Shown here piece after piece: positions 26,435 through 34,980 of a stretch of 64,000 bases of DNA (position 1 is the first letter of the stretch; each line of letters starts with the position of its first letter). The notes beneath the pieces were generated by a model. That model was not told where the DNA came from and searched no databases. It saw nothing but the letters and a program-made list of their open reading frames with translations. The translations under genes were made by a program, and so were the position numbers. The stretch is from Actinomycetota bacterium (GTDB lineage Bacteria; Actinomycetota; Geothermincolia; Geothermincolales; RBG-13-55-18), in NCBI GenBank assembly GCA_040757835.1, contig JBFLWJ010000003.1:263240-327239 (forward strand). The letters run 5' to 3'.

Positions 26435-27295
26435 CTACGTGGGATCTTTGCTTTCTTCACCCGCTGCGTTCTTTTCCTCGAGCCAGGCGTCGTAGACCTG
26501 GCGCTGCGAGACGCCGTGCTTGAGCGCCACCGCGCGCACCGCCTCGCGCGCGGGCAGTCCCTCCGCGACCAGGCCGGCGACCTCCCCCGCCAACTCGGGC
26601 AGGGGCGACGCCTCCCCCTCTTCGCCGGGGGCCACGATGATCACGAACTCTCCCCGGGGTTTGGCGACCTCTAGGGCCGCGAGCACCTCGGTCGCGGTGC
26701 CGCGTAGCACCTCCTCGTGCACCTTGGTCAGCTCCCGCGTCACCACCACCCGGCGGCGGGGGGCCAGCTCCGCCAGGTCGGCCAGGGTCTCCAGCACGCG
26801 GTGGGGAGCCTCGTAGAAGACCAGCGCTTCTCCCTCGCGTAGCAGGTCTGAGAGGCGGCTGCGCCTCTCCCCCCGCTTACGCGGTACGAAGCCATCGTAT
26901 CGGAACCCGTCCAGGGGCAGGCCCGAGAGGGCCAGGGAGGCGGTGAGGGAGCTGGGCCCGGGGACCACCTCCACCTTTAGGCCGCGCCGCGCGCACTCCT
27001 CGACCACCCGGAAGCCGGGGTCGGCCACGCCGGGCATGCCCGCGTCGCTGACCAGGGCGACCTTTTTGCCCGCCTCCACCTCTATGGCGATGGAGGAGGC
27101 CTTCTCGCGCTCGTTGTGGCCGTGGTAGCTGGTCACCGTGGTGTGGATGTCGTGGCGCGACAGCAGCTTGCGCGCGCGCCGCGTGTCCTCCGCCGCCACC
27201 AGGTCCGCCTCACGCAGCACCCGCAGGGCGCGCAGGGTGATGTCTTCCATGTTGCCGATGGGCGTCCCTACCAGCCACAGCCTTCCTTCGTCCAT
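26435..27295 (-). CDS. rsmI: 16S rRNA 2'-O-ribose C1402 methyltransferase
   Basis: A 286-residue RsmI/YabC of the tetrapyrrole methylase superfamily that methylates C1402 in the ribosomal decoding centre. Motifs are LWLVGTPIGNMEDITLRAL, AAEDTRRARKLLSRH, the YHGHNEREKA region, LVSDAGMPGVADPGFR and FYEAPHRVLETLADL. The start at 27295 fits the family N-terminus. It has no ribosome site, but TATAAT lies exactly six bases upstream, so the message is probably leaderless. In Bacillus this gene is adjacent to abrB, metS and tatD. Confidence 0.95.
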   Translation of the reverse strand: MDEGRLWLVGTPIGNMEDITLRALRVLREADLVAAEDTRRARKLLSRHDIHTTVTSYHGHNEREKASSIAIEVEAGKKVALVSDAGMPGVADPGFRVVEECARRGLKVEVVPGPSSLTASLALSGLPLDGFRYDGFVPRKRGERRSRLSDLLREGEALVFYEAPHRVLETLADLAELAPRRRVVVTRELTKVHEEVLRGTATEVLAALEVAKPRGEFVIIVAPGEEGEASPLPELAGEVAGLVAEGLPAREAVRAVALKHGVSQRQVYDAWLEEKNAAGEESKDPT

Positions 27296-27301
27296 ACAAG
27301 G

Positions 27302-27307
27302 ATTATA
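27302..27307 (-). promoter_or_regulatory. -10 element for a leaderless rsmI transcript
   Basis: On the minus strand TATAAT is followed by six bases (CCTTGT) and then the rsmI ATG, which places the expected transcription start on the A of the start codon. The nearest -35-like sequence, TTGACC, is 21 bases away, too far for a standard promoter. Leaderless messages are common in actinobacteria. Confidence 0.55.
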
Positions 27308-27356
27308 GTCCAGTAGCGGCACCACCGGGGTCAAACCCTGAGCGTACCTGTGAGAC

Positions 27357-27488
27357 ATGGGGCCGTATCTTCAGTCTTCAATCCGTGTATCGAACGTTAA
27401 TGGGGCCGTATCTTCAGTCTTCAATCCGTGTATCGGAAGACTTAAAGAGAGAACGTCAGATTGAACTGAAGACTGAAGATACGGCCCC
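27357..27488. repeat. Second inverted/direct repeat family: two direct arms plus one inverted arm
   Basis: Two direct copies of a 36-base unit beginning ATGGGGCCGTATCTTCAGTC lie at 27357-27392 and 27400-27435. An inverted arm at 27467-27488 (TGAAGACTGAAGATACGGCC and on) can pair with either. A single related copy, with a T in place of G in the CAGTC part, lies at 51141-51166 just before the Rieske gene. The layout (arm, arm, spacer, inverted arm) is the same as that of the GGGGTCAG element at 33915-34040. There is no T-run typical of a terminator. Confidence 0.8.
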
Positions 27489-27497
27489 TCAACGGCC

Positions 27498-27824
27498 CTA
27501 GTGGCGGGTGAGGAGGGTGTTGACCAGCTCGATCTGAGCGTTGTAGTCCATGTCCGGCGCCAGCTCGGCGATGCGCTTCAGGATCTGCGCCGAGGCGTAA
27601 TAGATATAGATGGGCTCGGGGCGGGCGGGGACCTTGTTGCAGATGCCGTGCTCGGAGAGTTCCTCCAGGGCCGTCTCCACCTCTTCCCTGGAACGCCCCA
27701 GGCGGATGCAGATCTTCTCCGCGCTGTCCACCGTGCCCGGGTTGTCCTTGAAGAAGGTGATCAGCTCGAGCTTTATCCTGTCTATGTCCGCGTCGCGGAC
27801 TATGAAGTTGCCTACCCTTGCCAT
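27498..27824 (-). CDS. Small predicted winged-helix protein
   Basis: A 108-residue protein of mixed alpha/beta composition. The middle part, FFKDNPGTVDSAEKICIRLG followed by RSREEVETALEELSEHGICN, has the spacing of a winged helix-turn-helix with recognition helix EEVETALEELSEHG. The C-terminus is helical. It carries no sensor or enzyme domain, so it may be a small regulator or adaptor. It stands alone between a repeat cluster and a divergent transpeptidase gene; an AGGAG-like site abuts the ATG, so a slightly later start is possible. The function is not known. Confidence 0.7.
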   Translation of the reverse strand: MARVGNFIVRDADIDRIKLELITFFKDNPGTVDSAEKICIRLGRSREEVETALEELSEHGICNKVPARPEPIYIYYASAQILKRIAELAPDMDYNAQIELVNTLLTRH

Positions 27825-28074
27825 CTCCTACCCGCCGTTATTCCGTACTCTCCCGTCCGCCATGCGGGCGGACAGTCCCTAATAAACGTCACGCCCCCGG
27901 ACCAGCCGGCGAGGGAACGACATGCCTGATCCCTTCCCATCAACCGTTTTCTCTTGCTGGGCCCTGACGGCGCGCTTTTGTCTCCACTGTCCTTACTTGA
28001 ATCGGCACAATCCTGCTCCATCTTGAACCGCCTCCCCGCCCCCGCGCGGCATGACGGCGGTATGATAAAAGCCC

Positions 28075-28103
28075 TTGTAAAAAGCATGCCGCCTGCCGAT
28101 AAT
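28075..28103 (+). promoter_or_regulatory. Predicted promoter of the L,D-transpeptidase gene
   Basis: TTGTAA (28075-28080), a 17-base spacer and GATAAT (28098-28103) suggest transcription from near 28110, giving a leader of about 43 bases. The remaining part of this 328-base gene-free stretch (27825-28152) shows no other gene; a CCCGGG-centred palindrome lies in the leader near 28126-28135. Confidence 0.5.
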
Positions 28104-28152
28104 ATCCACTGTGCCGGGAATGCCGTCCCGGGACTGTTTTCTAAGAGGTGTG

Positions 28153-30252
28153 ATGAGGTCGATCAGTGCCCGCAGCGGTACGCTTTCCAGCCGGTTATGG
28201 CCGCTCTTCATCGCGGCGGTCCTGCTCTGCATGGCGGCCGCGCCCGCGGCGGCCCTGACAACGGAGCGCCCCCTTCCCCCTGGTAACCCCTGGGCGGCCG
28301 ACCGCCCCGACGATAACGGGGGCAAGATCGACCTGGGATGGACGGACAGCCCGACGGCGGGTATCGCCGCCTACCGCGTCTACCGCGCGCAGCAACCCGG
28401 CGGCCCGTACGCCCTCCTCAGCGAGCGCTCCACCGACTCCACCGTCAACTACCTGGGGTACGTGGACACCGGCCTCACGGACGGCGCCACCTATTATTAC
28501 GTGGTGACCGCCGTGGACGGCCAGGGCCTGGAGAGCGGATTCTCGCCGGAACTCTCCGCCGTCCCCTCGTCCCAGACCTTCCAGGCCGCCGTGACCATCC
28601 AGAAAAAGATGGTCCTCTCCATCGCCGAGCAGAAGCTCTACTGCATGGAGAACGGGCGCGTGGTCTACATCTTCCTCGTCTCCACCGGCGCCGGGGGCAC
28701 GCCCACTCCCATCGGCGATTTCCGCATCCTCTACCACGACCAGGCGCACCCGGTGCCCAAGTACCCCGGCTGCGTCTGTTACTACTGGATGGGCTTCTAC
28801 GAGGACTACGCCATCCATGCCTGGCCGACCTACAACGGGGTGCAGTCGAACTATGAGGGCCTGGGCTACCCGGCCTCCCACGGCTGCGTGCGGCTCGATC
28901 CCACCCAGGCTCACCTGCCCTTCTACTGGGCCCCGGACGGCACGCCGCTCTCCATCATCCCGGGGCCGTTCCAGGCGCCGCCGCCGCCCCTGCGGGGGGG
29001 CACCGTCTCCAAGGGCACTCCCGAGCCCTCCACCACGTGGTACTTCGCGGAGGGTTTCACCGGTGCGTCCTTCGACGAGTACATACTCATCCAGAACCCC
29101 AACGCCGCGGCCACCATCGTGGACATCGAGTATGTCAAGCCCGACGGCAGCTCCATCACCAAGCCCTACATGGTGAACGCGAACAGCCGGGTCACGGTGT
29201 CCGTTGACGGCGTGGAGGGCATGGGCGCAAGCGACGTCTCCGTCCGCCTCACCTCCGGTTACCCGGTGGTGGCGGAGCGGTCGATGTACTTCGACTACGG
29301 GGGCAAGACGGGCGGCCACGATGCCCTCGGCGTCTCCACCCCCTCCCTGGAGTGGTATTTCGCGGAAGGATACACGGGTGGCGGCTTCGACGAGTACATC
29401 CTCATCTTCAACCCGGAATCAGTGGACGCCACGGTGGCCCTCGATTGCCTCAAGCCGGACGGCAGCATCACCTCCCAGCAGTTGCAGGTGAAGGCGAACA
29501 GCCGCCTCACCGTCGGCGTGGACGGCCTGCCCGGCATGGACAACACCGACGTCTCCGTGCGGGTCCGCTCCAACAGCCCCGTGGTGGCGGAGCGGTCCAC
29601 CTACTTCGGCTACATGGGCACCGACGGCGGGGACGTGAGCACCGGCGCCACCCAGCCTGCCCCGGACTGGTATTTCGCGGAAGGCTACACGGGCGGCGGT
29701 TTCGACGAGTACATCCTGGTGCTCAACCCCAACGATCGGGAAACCCGTGTGACCCTGGATTTCCTCAAGCCCGACGGAAGCACCACCTCGCAGGCCATCG
29801 TGGTCGGGGCGAACAGCCGTTATACCTTGAGCGTGGACGCGGTGCCGGGCCTGGAGTCGGCGGACGTCTCCACCCACGTCCGCTCGGACCTCCCCGTGGT
29901 CGCCGAGCGGGCCATGTACTTCGGGTACCCGGAATGCCCCGGGGGGCACGTGCAGACGGGATACACCGAGCCGGGCCAGCTCTTCTACCTGGCCGAGGGG
30001 CTCACCTCGCGTTTCTGCGACACCTACGTCCTGGTGATGAACCCCGGCGATACGGCGGTCTTCGCCGGCGTGATCCTCGTGGGTCCCGGCGGGACCCTGG
30101 CGGAGTGGCCCCTGGACGTGGCGGCGCACAGCCGCGCCACCGTGTGCGTGAACAAGCTCCCGAACCTCGAGAACAAGGAGTTCTCCATCCGCGTGGTCTC
30201 CAACGGCCCCGTGGTGGTCGAGCGTGCCATGTACTTCAGCTTCCCCCGCTAA
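28153..30252 (+). CDS. Exported L,D-transpeptidase with fibronectin type III domain and surface repeats
   Basis: A 699-residue exported protein. The start at 28153 (AGAGGTG upstream) leads into a signal peptide (LWPLFIAAVLLCMAAAPAAA). Residues about 40-135 form a fibronectin type III-like domain (IDLGWTDSPTAGIAAYRVYR). Residues about 145-275 are a YkuD L,D-transpeptidase domain with the catalytic motif GYPASHGCVRLDP, which cross-links peptidoglycan stems. The rest is four copies of the roughly 100-residue module with AEGYTGGGFDEYIL--NP and PVVAERSMYF, the same module as in the SpoIID-like protein at 2.9-5.4 kb. The product is probably a wall-anchored enzyme. Confidence 0.93.
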   Translation: MRSISARSGTLSSRLWPLFIAAVLLCMAAAPAAALTTERPLPPGNPWAADRPDDNGGKIDLGWTDSPTAGIAAYRVYRAQQPGGPYALLSERSTDSTVNYLGYVDTGLTDGATYYYVVTAVDGQGLESGFSPELSAVPSSQTFQAAVTIQKKMVLSIAEQKLYCMENGRVVYIFLVSTGAGGTPTPIGDFRILYHDQAHPVPKYPGCVCYYWMGFYEDYAIHAWPTYNGVQSNYEGLGYPASHGCVRLDPTQAHLPFYWAPDGTPLSIIPGPFQAPPPPLRGGTVSKGTPEPSTTWYFAEGFTGASFDEYILIQNPNAAATIVDIEYVKPDGSSITKPYMVNANSRVTVSVDGVEGMGASDVSVRLTSGYPVVAERSMYFDYGGKTGGHDALGVSTPSLEWYFAEGYTGGGFDEYILIFNPESVDATVALDCLKPDGSITSQQLQVKANSRLTVGVDGLPGMDNTDVSVRVRSNSPVVAERSTYFGYMGTDGGDVSTGATQPAPDWYFAEGYTGGGFDEYILVLNPNDRETRVTLDFLKPDGSTTSQAIVVGANSRYTLSVDAVPGLESADVSTHVRSDLPVVAERAMYFGYPECPGGHVQTGYTEPGQLFYLAEGLTSRFCDTYVLVMNPGDTAVFAGVILVGPGGTLAEWPLDVAAHSRATVCVNKLPNLENKEFSIRVVSNGPVVVERAMYFSFPR

Positions 30253-30295
30253 CGGTGTCAGCCCCTTGCGCAACCCGGACGCCACCACCTGCGTC

Positions 30296-30301
30296 TATAA
30301 T
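30296..30301 (+). promoter_or_regulatory. Possible -10 element upstream of the zinc-ribbon membrane protein
   Basis: A consensus TATAAT lies 64 bases before the TTG start of the next gene. No convincing -35 hexamer is found at the normal spacing, so only the -10 element is called. Confidence 0.4.
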
Positions 30302-30365
30302 CCAAGGTGACTGGGCGTGGCGGAGAGAATAAGATTAATGGCGAGCCTAGAGAGAGGTTGATAGA

Positions 30366-31304
30366 TTGATCTGTCCCGAATGCGGCAGTTTCCAGCCTGA
30401 CAGGGCCAAGTTCTGCGGTATATGCGGGGCGGGGCTCTCCCAGGACGGACTGGTGGAGAGTTTTCTGAGGAACGATCCCGAGCATGAGATCGTCCTGCCG
30501 CGCCACCGCAGCCCGTGGTTCTACCTTGCGCTGCTGGGAATCGTGCTCCTCGCCCTGGCCACCCTCGCCGGTGCCGGTTACCTCGTCTACAGGATCGCCT
30601 GGGGAGAGGAGGAGGCCGGGGAGGGGAACGGCATGGTCGAGGACAACACCCTGGACTACAGCGACCCCGTACTCGGTTTCAGCATCTCCTACCCCGACAA
30701 CTGGACCCTCGAGCAGGGGGCCCTTGAGGATGGCGAACTTGCGGCGCTGGTCATCAGCCTCACCGCCAGCAAGAACCTGCAGTTGCGCGTGTCCCAGCTG
30801 GACCCGCTGGTGTCCATCGGCGGGATCGAGGCCATCGAGGAGTACCTGGCCGAGGACGCGACCGCGCGCATCACCGCCCTGGGCGGCCAGCCCTATAGCG
30901 GCGAGACGTCCCGGCCCGCCGGAGACCAGAGCGGCTACGGCCAGGAGGAGACGCAGGCGCCCACGGGGGGAGAGACGGTGCCGGGCGAGACGGAGGAGAG
31001 CAGCGGCGATATCTTCGAGTCGACCCGCGTCTCCGGCCTCCCCGCCTTCTACACCGAGTTCACCGCCAACTCCATGGGGGAGGAGACCCGTTTCCTCCTC
31101 TACTACATCGTTGCCGGGGACTCTATCTTCACCTTCCTGGGCCGCGCTCCATCCAGCGAGTTCAAGGACGTGCGGCCGCAGTTCTTCGCCATCACCGGCT
31201 CGTTCAAGTGGGAGGAGACCGACGGCGGGGAGATGCCGCAAGAGAACCCCGACGTAGGCGCTCTGCCGAGCAGAGGCGTGTTCCCTGTGATAACCTTTAG
31301 CTGA
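30366..31304 (+). CDS. Zinc-ribbon, single-helix membrane protein with extracytoplasmic domain
   Basis: A 312-residue protein starting at TTG. An N-terminal zinc ribbon (ICPECGSFQPDRAKFCGICG, four cysteines) is followed by a single membrane helix (FYLALLGIVLLALATLAGAG) and an acidic extracytoplasmic domain. That domain contains VLGFSISYPDNWTLEQG, a pattern common in PsbP-like or anti-sigma-associated bacterial domains, and a low-complexity linker rich in G, E and T near residue 190. The order suggests a sensor or anchoring protein with cytoplasmic ribbon and external ligand domain. The function is unknown. Confidence 0.85.
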   Translation: MICPECGSFQPDRAKFCGICGAGLSQDGLVESFLRNDPEHEIVLPRHRSPWFYLALLGIVLLALATLAGAGYLVYRIAWGEEEAGEGNGMVEDNTLDYSDPVLGFSISYPDNWTLEQGALEDGELAALVISLTASKNLQLRVSQLDPLVSIGGIEAIEEYLAEDATARITALGGQPYSGETSRPAGDQSGYGQEETQAPTGGETVPGETEESSGDIFESTRVSGLPAFYTEFTANSMGEETRFLLYYIVAGDSIFTFLGRAPSSEFKDVRPQFFAITGSFKWEETDGGEMPQENPDVGALPSRGVFPVITFS

Positions 31305-31382
31305 CAAGGCCTGGACGGCACAGCGGCACCGGTAATGTGGGCTTTCCGTTGCCGGCTGGACACAGACAGGGAGGTGGATCGA

Positions 31383-32333
31383 TTGCGCATCGTAGTCACT
31401 GGCGGGGCCGGTTTCATCGGCTCCAACCTCACCGATACCCTTCTCGCGGAAGGGCATGCGGTCACGGTGGTGGACAACCTGTCCACGGGCAAGTTCGACA
31501 ACCTCATGGGCGTAAAAGACGCCGCCAAGGAGAACCGCTTCTCCTTCCTGCACACCGATATCCGCGACGACGCCCTGGCGGCCGCCTTCAAGGGCAAGGA
31601 GCAGGACGCGGTCATCCACCTTGCCGCCCAGCCCGACGTGAGGATATCGGTGAAAAACCCGGTGATGGACGCGGACATAAACGTCCTGGGCACCATCAAC
31701 GTGCTGCAGATGGCGGCCGAGAGCGGGGTGAAGCGCTTCATCAACACCAGCTCCGGGGGCTGCGTCTACGGCGAGCCCGATACCATCCCCGTCTCGGAGG
31801 AGTTCCCCCGGCGGCCCGATTCGCCCTACGGCGTGAGCAAGCTCGTGGCCGAGGAGTATATACGTTACTACGAGCGCGCGCGCGGCATCTCCTGCTGCAC
31901 CCTGGCCCTGGGCAACGTCTACGGACCGCGCCAGAACGCCTTTGGGGAAGCCGGCGTGGTGGCCATCTTCATCGGCAAGATGCTGGCCGGCGAGGACTGC
32001 ACCATCTTCGGGGACGGCGAACAGACCCGCGATTTCGTCTTCGTCGAGGATGTGGTGGACGCCTACCGCGCCGCCCTCAGCAATGGCGGCGGTGAGTTCA
32101 TGAACATCGGCACGGGCATACAGACCTCCGTCAACCAGCTTTACCGCGGCATCGCCGACATCATGGGCTGGGAGGCGGCCGCCGTGTACGAGCCTCCGCG
32201 CACCGGCGAGCTGGACCACATCGCCCTGGACGCTTCCAAGGCCGCCCGGGTCCTGGGCTGGACGCCCCGCACTTCCCTGCAGGACGGGCTCGCGCGCACG
32301 GTGGAATGGTACCGCCAGAACCTGCGGAGGTAA
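31383..32333 (+). CDS. NAD-dependent nucleotide-sugar epimerase/dehydratase
   Basis: A 316-residue extended short-chain dehydrogenase of the UDP-glucose 4-epimerase group. It has the Rossmann motif IVVTGGAGFIGSNLTDTLL, VVDNLSTGKFDNL, HLAAQPDVRISVKNP, the catalytic SSGGCVYGE with YGVSKLVAEEYIR (YxxxK) and the substrate region GNVYGPRQNAFGEAGVVAIF. The TTG at 31383 has AGGGAGGTGG upstream. The next gene begins two bases after its stop, so the two form an operon for surface polysaccharide precursors. The exact sugar is not known. Confidence 0.93.
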   Translation: MRIVVTGGAGFIGSNLTDTLLAEGHAVTVVDNLSTGKFDNLMGVKDAAKENRFSFLHTDIRDDALAAAFKGKEQDAVIHLAAQPDVRISVKNPVMDADINVLGTINVLQMAAESGVKRFINTSSGGCVYGEPDTIPVSEEFPRRPDSPYGVSKLVAEEYIRYYERARGISCCTLALGNVYGPRQNAFGEAGVVAIFIGKMLAGEDCTIFGDGEQTRDFVFVEDVVDAYRAALSNGGGEFMNIGTGIQTSVNQLYRGIADIMGWEAAAVYEPPRTGELDHIALDASKAARVLGWTPRTSLQDGLARTVEWYRQNLRR

Positions 32334-32335
32334 GA

Positions 32336-33151
32336 TTGCCCTTTACCGACCTTCATTCCCATATACTTCCAGGTTTCGACGACGGCGCCTCCGACGACGG
32401 CGAGTTCCTGGAGATGGCCCGGGCCGCAGAGCGCGGCGGCACCGCCCGCATGGCCGCCACCCCCCATTACGACCCCGAGAACCCGGGGCTCGGGCTGGAG
32501 GCGGTGATCGAGGCGACCAGGCGGCACGGCGAGATGCTGCGCGGCGCGGGTATCGCGCTCGAGCTCATCCCCGGGGTGGAGGTGCGCATAAACGCGGGGC
32601 TCTACCGCCTGGCCAGGGGGGGCGGAGACCTCGAGTCCCTCACCCTGGGGGAGGGCCGAAGGTACCTGCTGGGCGACCTCCCGCTCATCGATATGCCCTC
32701 CGCCACCGCGGACATCCTCTTCCGGGTCCAGCTCAGCGGTATCGCGCCCATCCTGGCTCACCCGGAGCGTAACCGCTACCTCGCCACCAGGCCTGAGGCC
32801 GTGCGCGAGCTGGCGGAGCGCGGGGTGGAGCTGCAGGTGAACGGGGGCAGCCTGGAGGGACTGTACGGGAAGGCCGCCCGCGCCAGCGCCCTGACCCTCC
32901 TCGGCGAAGGCCTGGCAAGGCTGGTCGCCTCCGACGCGCATTCCTTGAGCGGCCGCGGTGCCGACCTCTCCGCGGCGGCACGCATCATCACGCAGCGCTT
33001 CGGCGAGGAGGCCGCGCGCCTGCTCCTCGAGGTCAATCCCGAGCGGGTGCTGGCCGGGGAGCCGCTGCTGGACACCGTCCCGGCGATGCCCGCTGCGCGT
33101 CCGGACCGGAGGCGCATGTCCCTCGGGGCGCGCGGGAGGAGGCGGCGATGA
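32336..33151 (+). CDS. CpsB/CapC-type tyrosine phosphatase (PHP domain)
   Basis: A 271-residue PHP-fold protein of the CpsB/YwqE family, which dephosphorylates tyrosine kinases regulating capsule and exopolysaccharide. Metal-binding residues are visible in DLHSHILPGFDDGASDDGEF, AATPHYDPENPG, LIPGVEVRINAG and PILAHPERNRYL, with VASDAHSLSGRG near the C-terminus. The TTG at 32336 uses GGAGG from the end of the epimerase gene. It overlaps otsB by four bases. A cognate tyrosine kinase is not in the window. Confidence 0.9.
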   Translation: MPFTDLHSHILPGFDDGASDDGEFLEMARAAERGGTARMAATPHYDPENPGLGLEAVIEATRRHGEMLRGAGIALELIPGVEVRINAGLYRLARGGGDLESLTLGEGRRYLLGDLPLIDMPSATADILFRVQLSGIAPILAHPERNRYLATRPEAVRELAERGVELQVNGGSLEGLYGKAARASALTLLGEGLARLVASDAHSLSGRGADLSAAARIITQRFGEEAARLLLEVNPERVLAGEPLLDTVPAMPAARPDRRRMSLGARGRRRR

Positions 33152-33936
33152 GCCCGCGACGCGACTGGATATCCACGTTCAGAGCGGATGCGCGCCGTTC
33201 CGGCATCTTCCTGGACTTCGACGGCACCATCAGCGAGATCGCCGACACCCCGGAGGGCGCGAGACTGCACCCCCGCGCCGCCGGGATCCTGCCCGGCCTG
33301 GCCCGCCGCTACCCCATGTGCGTGATGTCCGGACGCCGCGCCGGCGAGGTGGCGTCCCTGGTGGGACTGGCGCACGTGCACTACGTGGGGGTGCACGGAA
33401 TGGAGTGGATGGAGGAGGAACCTCGTATCGATCCAGAGGTGCTCCCCCACCTGCCCGTGTTGGACCGCGCCCGCGAGGAGCTGGCCGCCGCAATGTCCGA
33501 CCTGCCCGGGGTGAGCCTGGAGGACAAACTGGTCGCGGTCTCGCTGCATTTCCGCGAGGCTCCGGACAGGGAGGACGAAGCGGTGCGCCTGGCGGAGGGG
33601 CTTGCGGTGAAGCTCGGCCTCAGGGCGAGGCGTGGCCGCAGTACGGTGGAACTCCGCCCGCCCGTGGACATCGACAAGGGCACGGTCTTCATCCGCCTGG
33701 CCGCGGGATGGAGGCTGAAACGCGCCCTCTACGCCGGGGACGACCTCACCGATGTCGACGCCTTCCGGGGCATGCGCCATCTCATGAAGGAGGGCGGCTT
33801 CGAGGGTGTCGCCATCGCCGTGCTGTCGCCCGAGACCCCCGTCGAGCTTGAGGCGGTGGCGGACGTCAGCGTGGAAGGTCCCGACGGCCTCCTGGACCTG
33901 CTCTCCCGACTAATGGGGCCAGCCCCTGACATGTGA
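33148..33936 (+). CDS. otsB: Trehalose-6-phosphate phosphatase
   Basis: A 262-residue HAD-superfamily phosphatase that makes trehalose from trehalose 6-phosphate. Motifs are the nucleophile region GIFLDFDGTISEIADTPEGA, MSGRRAGEVASLVGL with HYVGVHGMEW, and the C-terminal YAGDDLTDVDAFRGM. The ATG overlaps the cpsB-like stop as ATGA, behind AGGAGG. The last codons (PAPDM and the TGA) come from a REPIN-like repeat, so the native C-terminus was probably replaced or extended. The matching synthase otsA is about 8 kb away. Confidence 0.93.
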   Translation: MSPRRDWISTFRADARRSGIFLDFDGTISEIADTPEGARLHPRAAGILPGLARRYPMCVMSGRRAGEVASLVGLAHVHYVGVHGMEWMEEEPRIDPEVLPHLPVLDRAREELAAAMSDLPGVSLEDKLVAVSLHFREAPDREDEAVRLAEGLAVKLGLRARRGRSTVELRPPVDIDKGTVFIRLAAGWRLKRALYAGDDLTDVDAFRGMRHLMKEGGFEGVAIAVLSPETPVELEAVADVSVEGPDGLLDLLSRLMGPAPDM

Positions 33937-34040
33937 CATTGTATCGGATGGGGTCAGCCCCTGACATGCGACATTGTGTTGCGTAACGGCAACCAGGGCT
34001 TCGGGTGTGCCTGGCATGTCACATGTCAGGGGCTGACCCC
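33915..34040. repeat. REPIN-like element, copy 1 (tripartite: arm, arm, inverted arm)
   Basis: Two direct arms (33915-33940 and 33950-33975, beginning GGGGCCAGCCCCTGACATGT and GGGGTCAGCCCCTGACATGC) are followed by a spacer of about 39 bases and one inverted arm (34015-34040). Each arm holds a small internal hairpin GTCAG-CCC-CTGAC. It lies between the convergent otsB and ABC-transporter genes, overlapping the otsB stop codon. Confidence 0.9.
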
Positions 34041-34049
34041 ATCCGGACT

Positions 34050-34781
34050 CTACCAGACCAGCTCGTCGGCGTCCTTGGGGTTGTCCACCTTCAACACCTC
34101 GGCCACCTCGCCGCTGTGCAGGCGCACGGTGCGGTCGGACATCTCCGCGATGGCCGAGTTGTGGGTGACCAGGATGATGGTCTGCTTCTCCTCGCGGTTG
34201 ATCTTCTGCATCACCTTGAGCACGTTCTTGCCGGTCTCGAAGTCCAGTTCCCCGGTGGGTTCGTCGCACAGGAGGATGGGCGGCTCCTTGCAGATAGCGC
34301 GGGCGATGGCCACCCGCTGCTGCTCGCCGCCGGAGAGCTGGCTCGGGAAATGGTCCGCGCGTTCGGACAGCCCCACCATCTCCAGTGCGCGCATGGACTT
34401 GTCGCGCGTGTCGCTCTCCACCAGCTCCAGGGCGAACTCCACGTTCTCCAAGGCGGTGAGGGTGGGGATGAGGTTGAAGAACTGGAAGATGAAACCGATC
34501 TGGGTACGCCGGTAATCGGTGAGGCCTTTGCCGTCCAGGTTGGATATGTCCTGCCCGTTGACGGTGAGCTTGCCCTCGCTGATGGTGTCCATGCCCCCGA
34601 TGAGGTTGAGCAGGGTGGTCTTACCCGAGCCGCTGGGCCCCAGGATTACGATGAGTTCGCCCTCCTTTATGGTGAGATTTACCCCGCACAGCGCCCTCAC
34701 CTCGAACTCGCCCATGGGGTAGGTCTTGCACACCCCGTCAAATACAATAAGGTCCCTTCCGTTGTCTCCCGGCTCGGCCAA
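34050..34781 (-). CDS. ABC transporter ATPase of the LolD/MacB type
   Basis: A 243-residue ATPase with Walker A ILGPSGSGKTTLLNLIGG, the Q loop FIFQFFNLIPTLTALENVEF, signature LSGGEQQRVAIARAI and Walker B ILLCDEPTGELD. The MacB/LolD subgroup powers lipoprotein or peptide export with an FtsX-type permease. No permease is adjacent: a REPIN-like repeat lies directly downstream and a divergent gene upstream, so it is an orphan here. The TTG start follows GAGGAGGAACG. Confidence 0.93.
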   Translation of the reverse strand: MAEPGDNGRDLIVFDGVCKTYPMGEFEVRALCGVNLTIKEGELIVILGPSGSGKTTLLNLIGGMDTISEGKLTVNGQDISNLDGKGLTDYRRTQIGFIFQFFNLIPTLTALENVEFALELVESDTRDKSMRALEMVGLSERADHFPSQLSGGEQQRVAIARAICKEPPILLCDEPTGELDFETGKNVLKVMQKINREEKQTIILVTHNSAIAEMSDRTVRLHSGEVAEVLKVDNPKDADELVW

Positions 34782-34980
34782 GCTCGTTCCTCCTCGTCCT
34801 CTCAGCGCCCGCCCTCACCGGGCGCCCGCCCGTCGCCTCCGCCTCGATACGACCGGGCTCCGCTAAATGATACACCATAGCATGTCTCGACCGTTATGCT
34901 CCCTGTCCTTAACCCCGCACATGGGGGATAATAAGGCGAGGTGACCGGTTGGTAAAGTGCTCGGAGAAACGGAGGGGGAT

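Noticed and set aside
27357-27435. Two 36-base direct repeats with a 7-base gap, CRISPR-like at first sight
   Set aside because: There are only two direct copies, the gap is far too short for a spacer, and a third arm is inverted. No cas genes are present.
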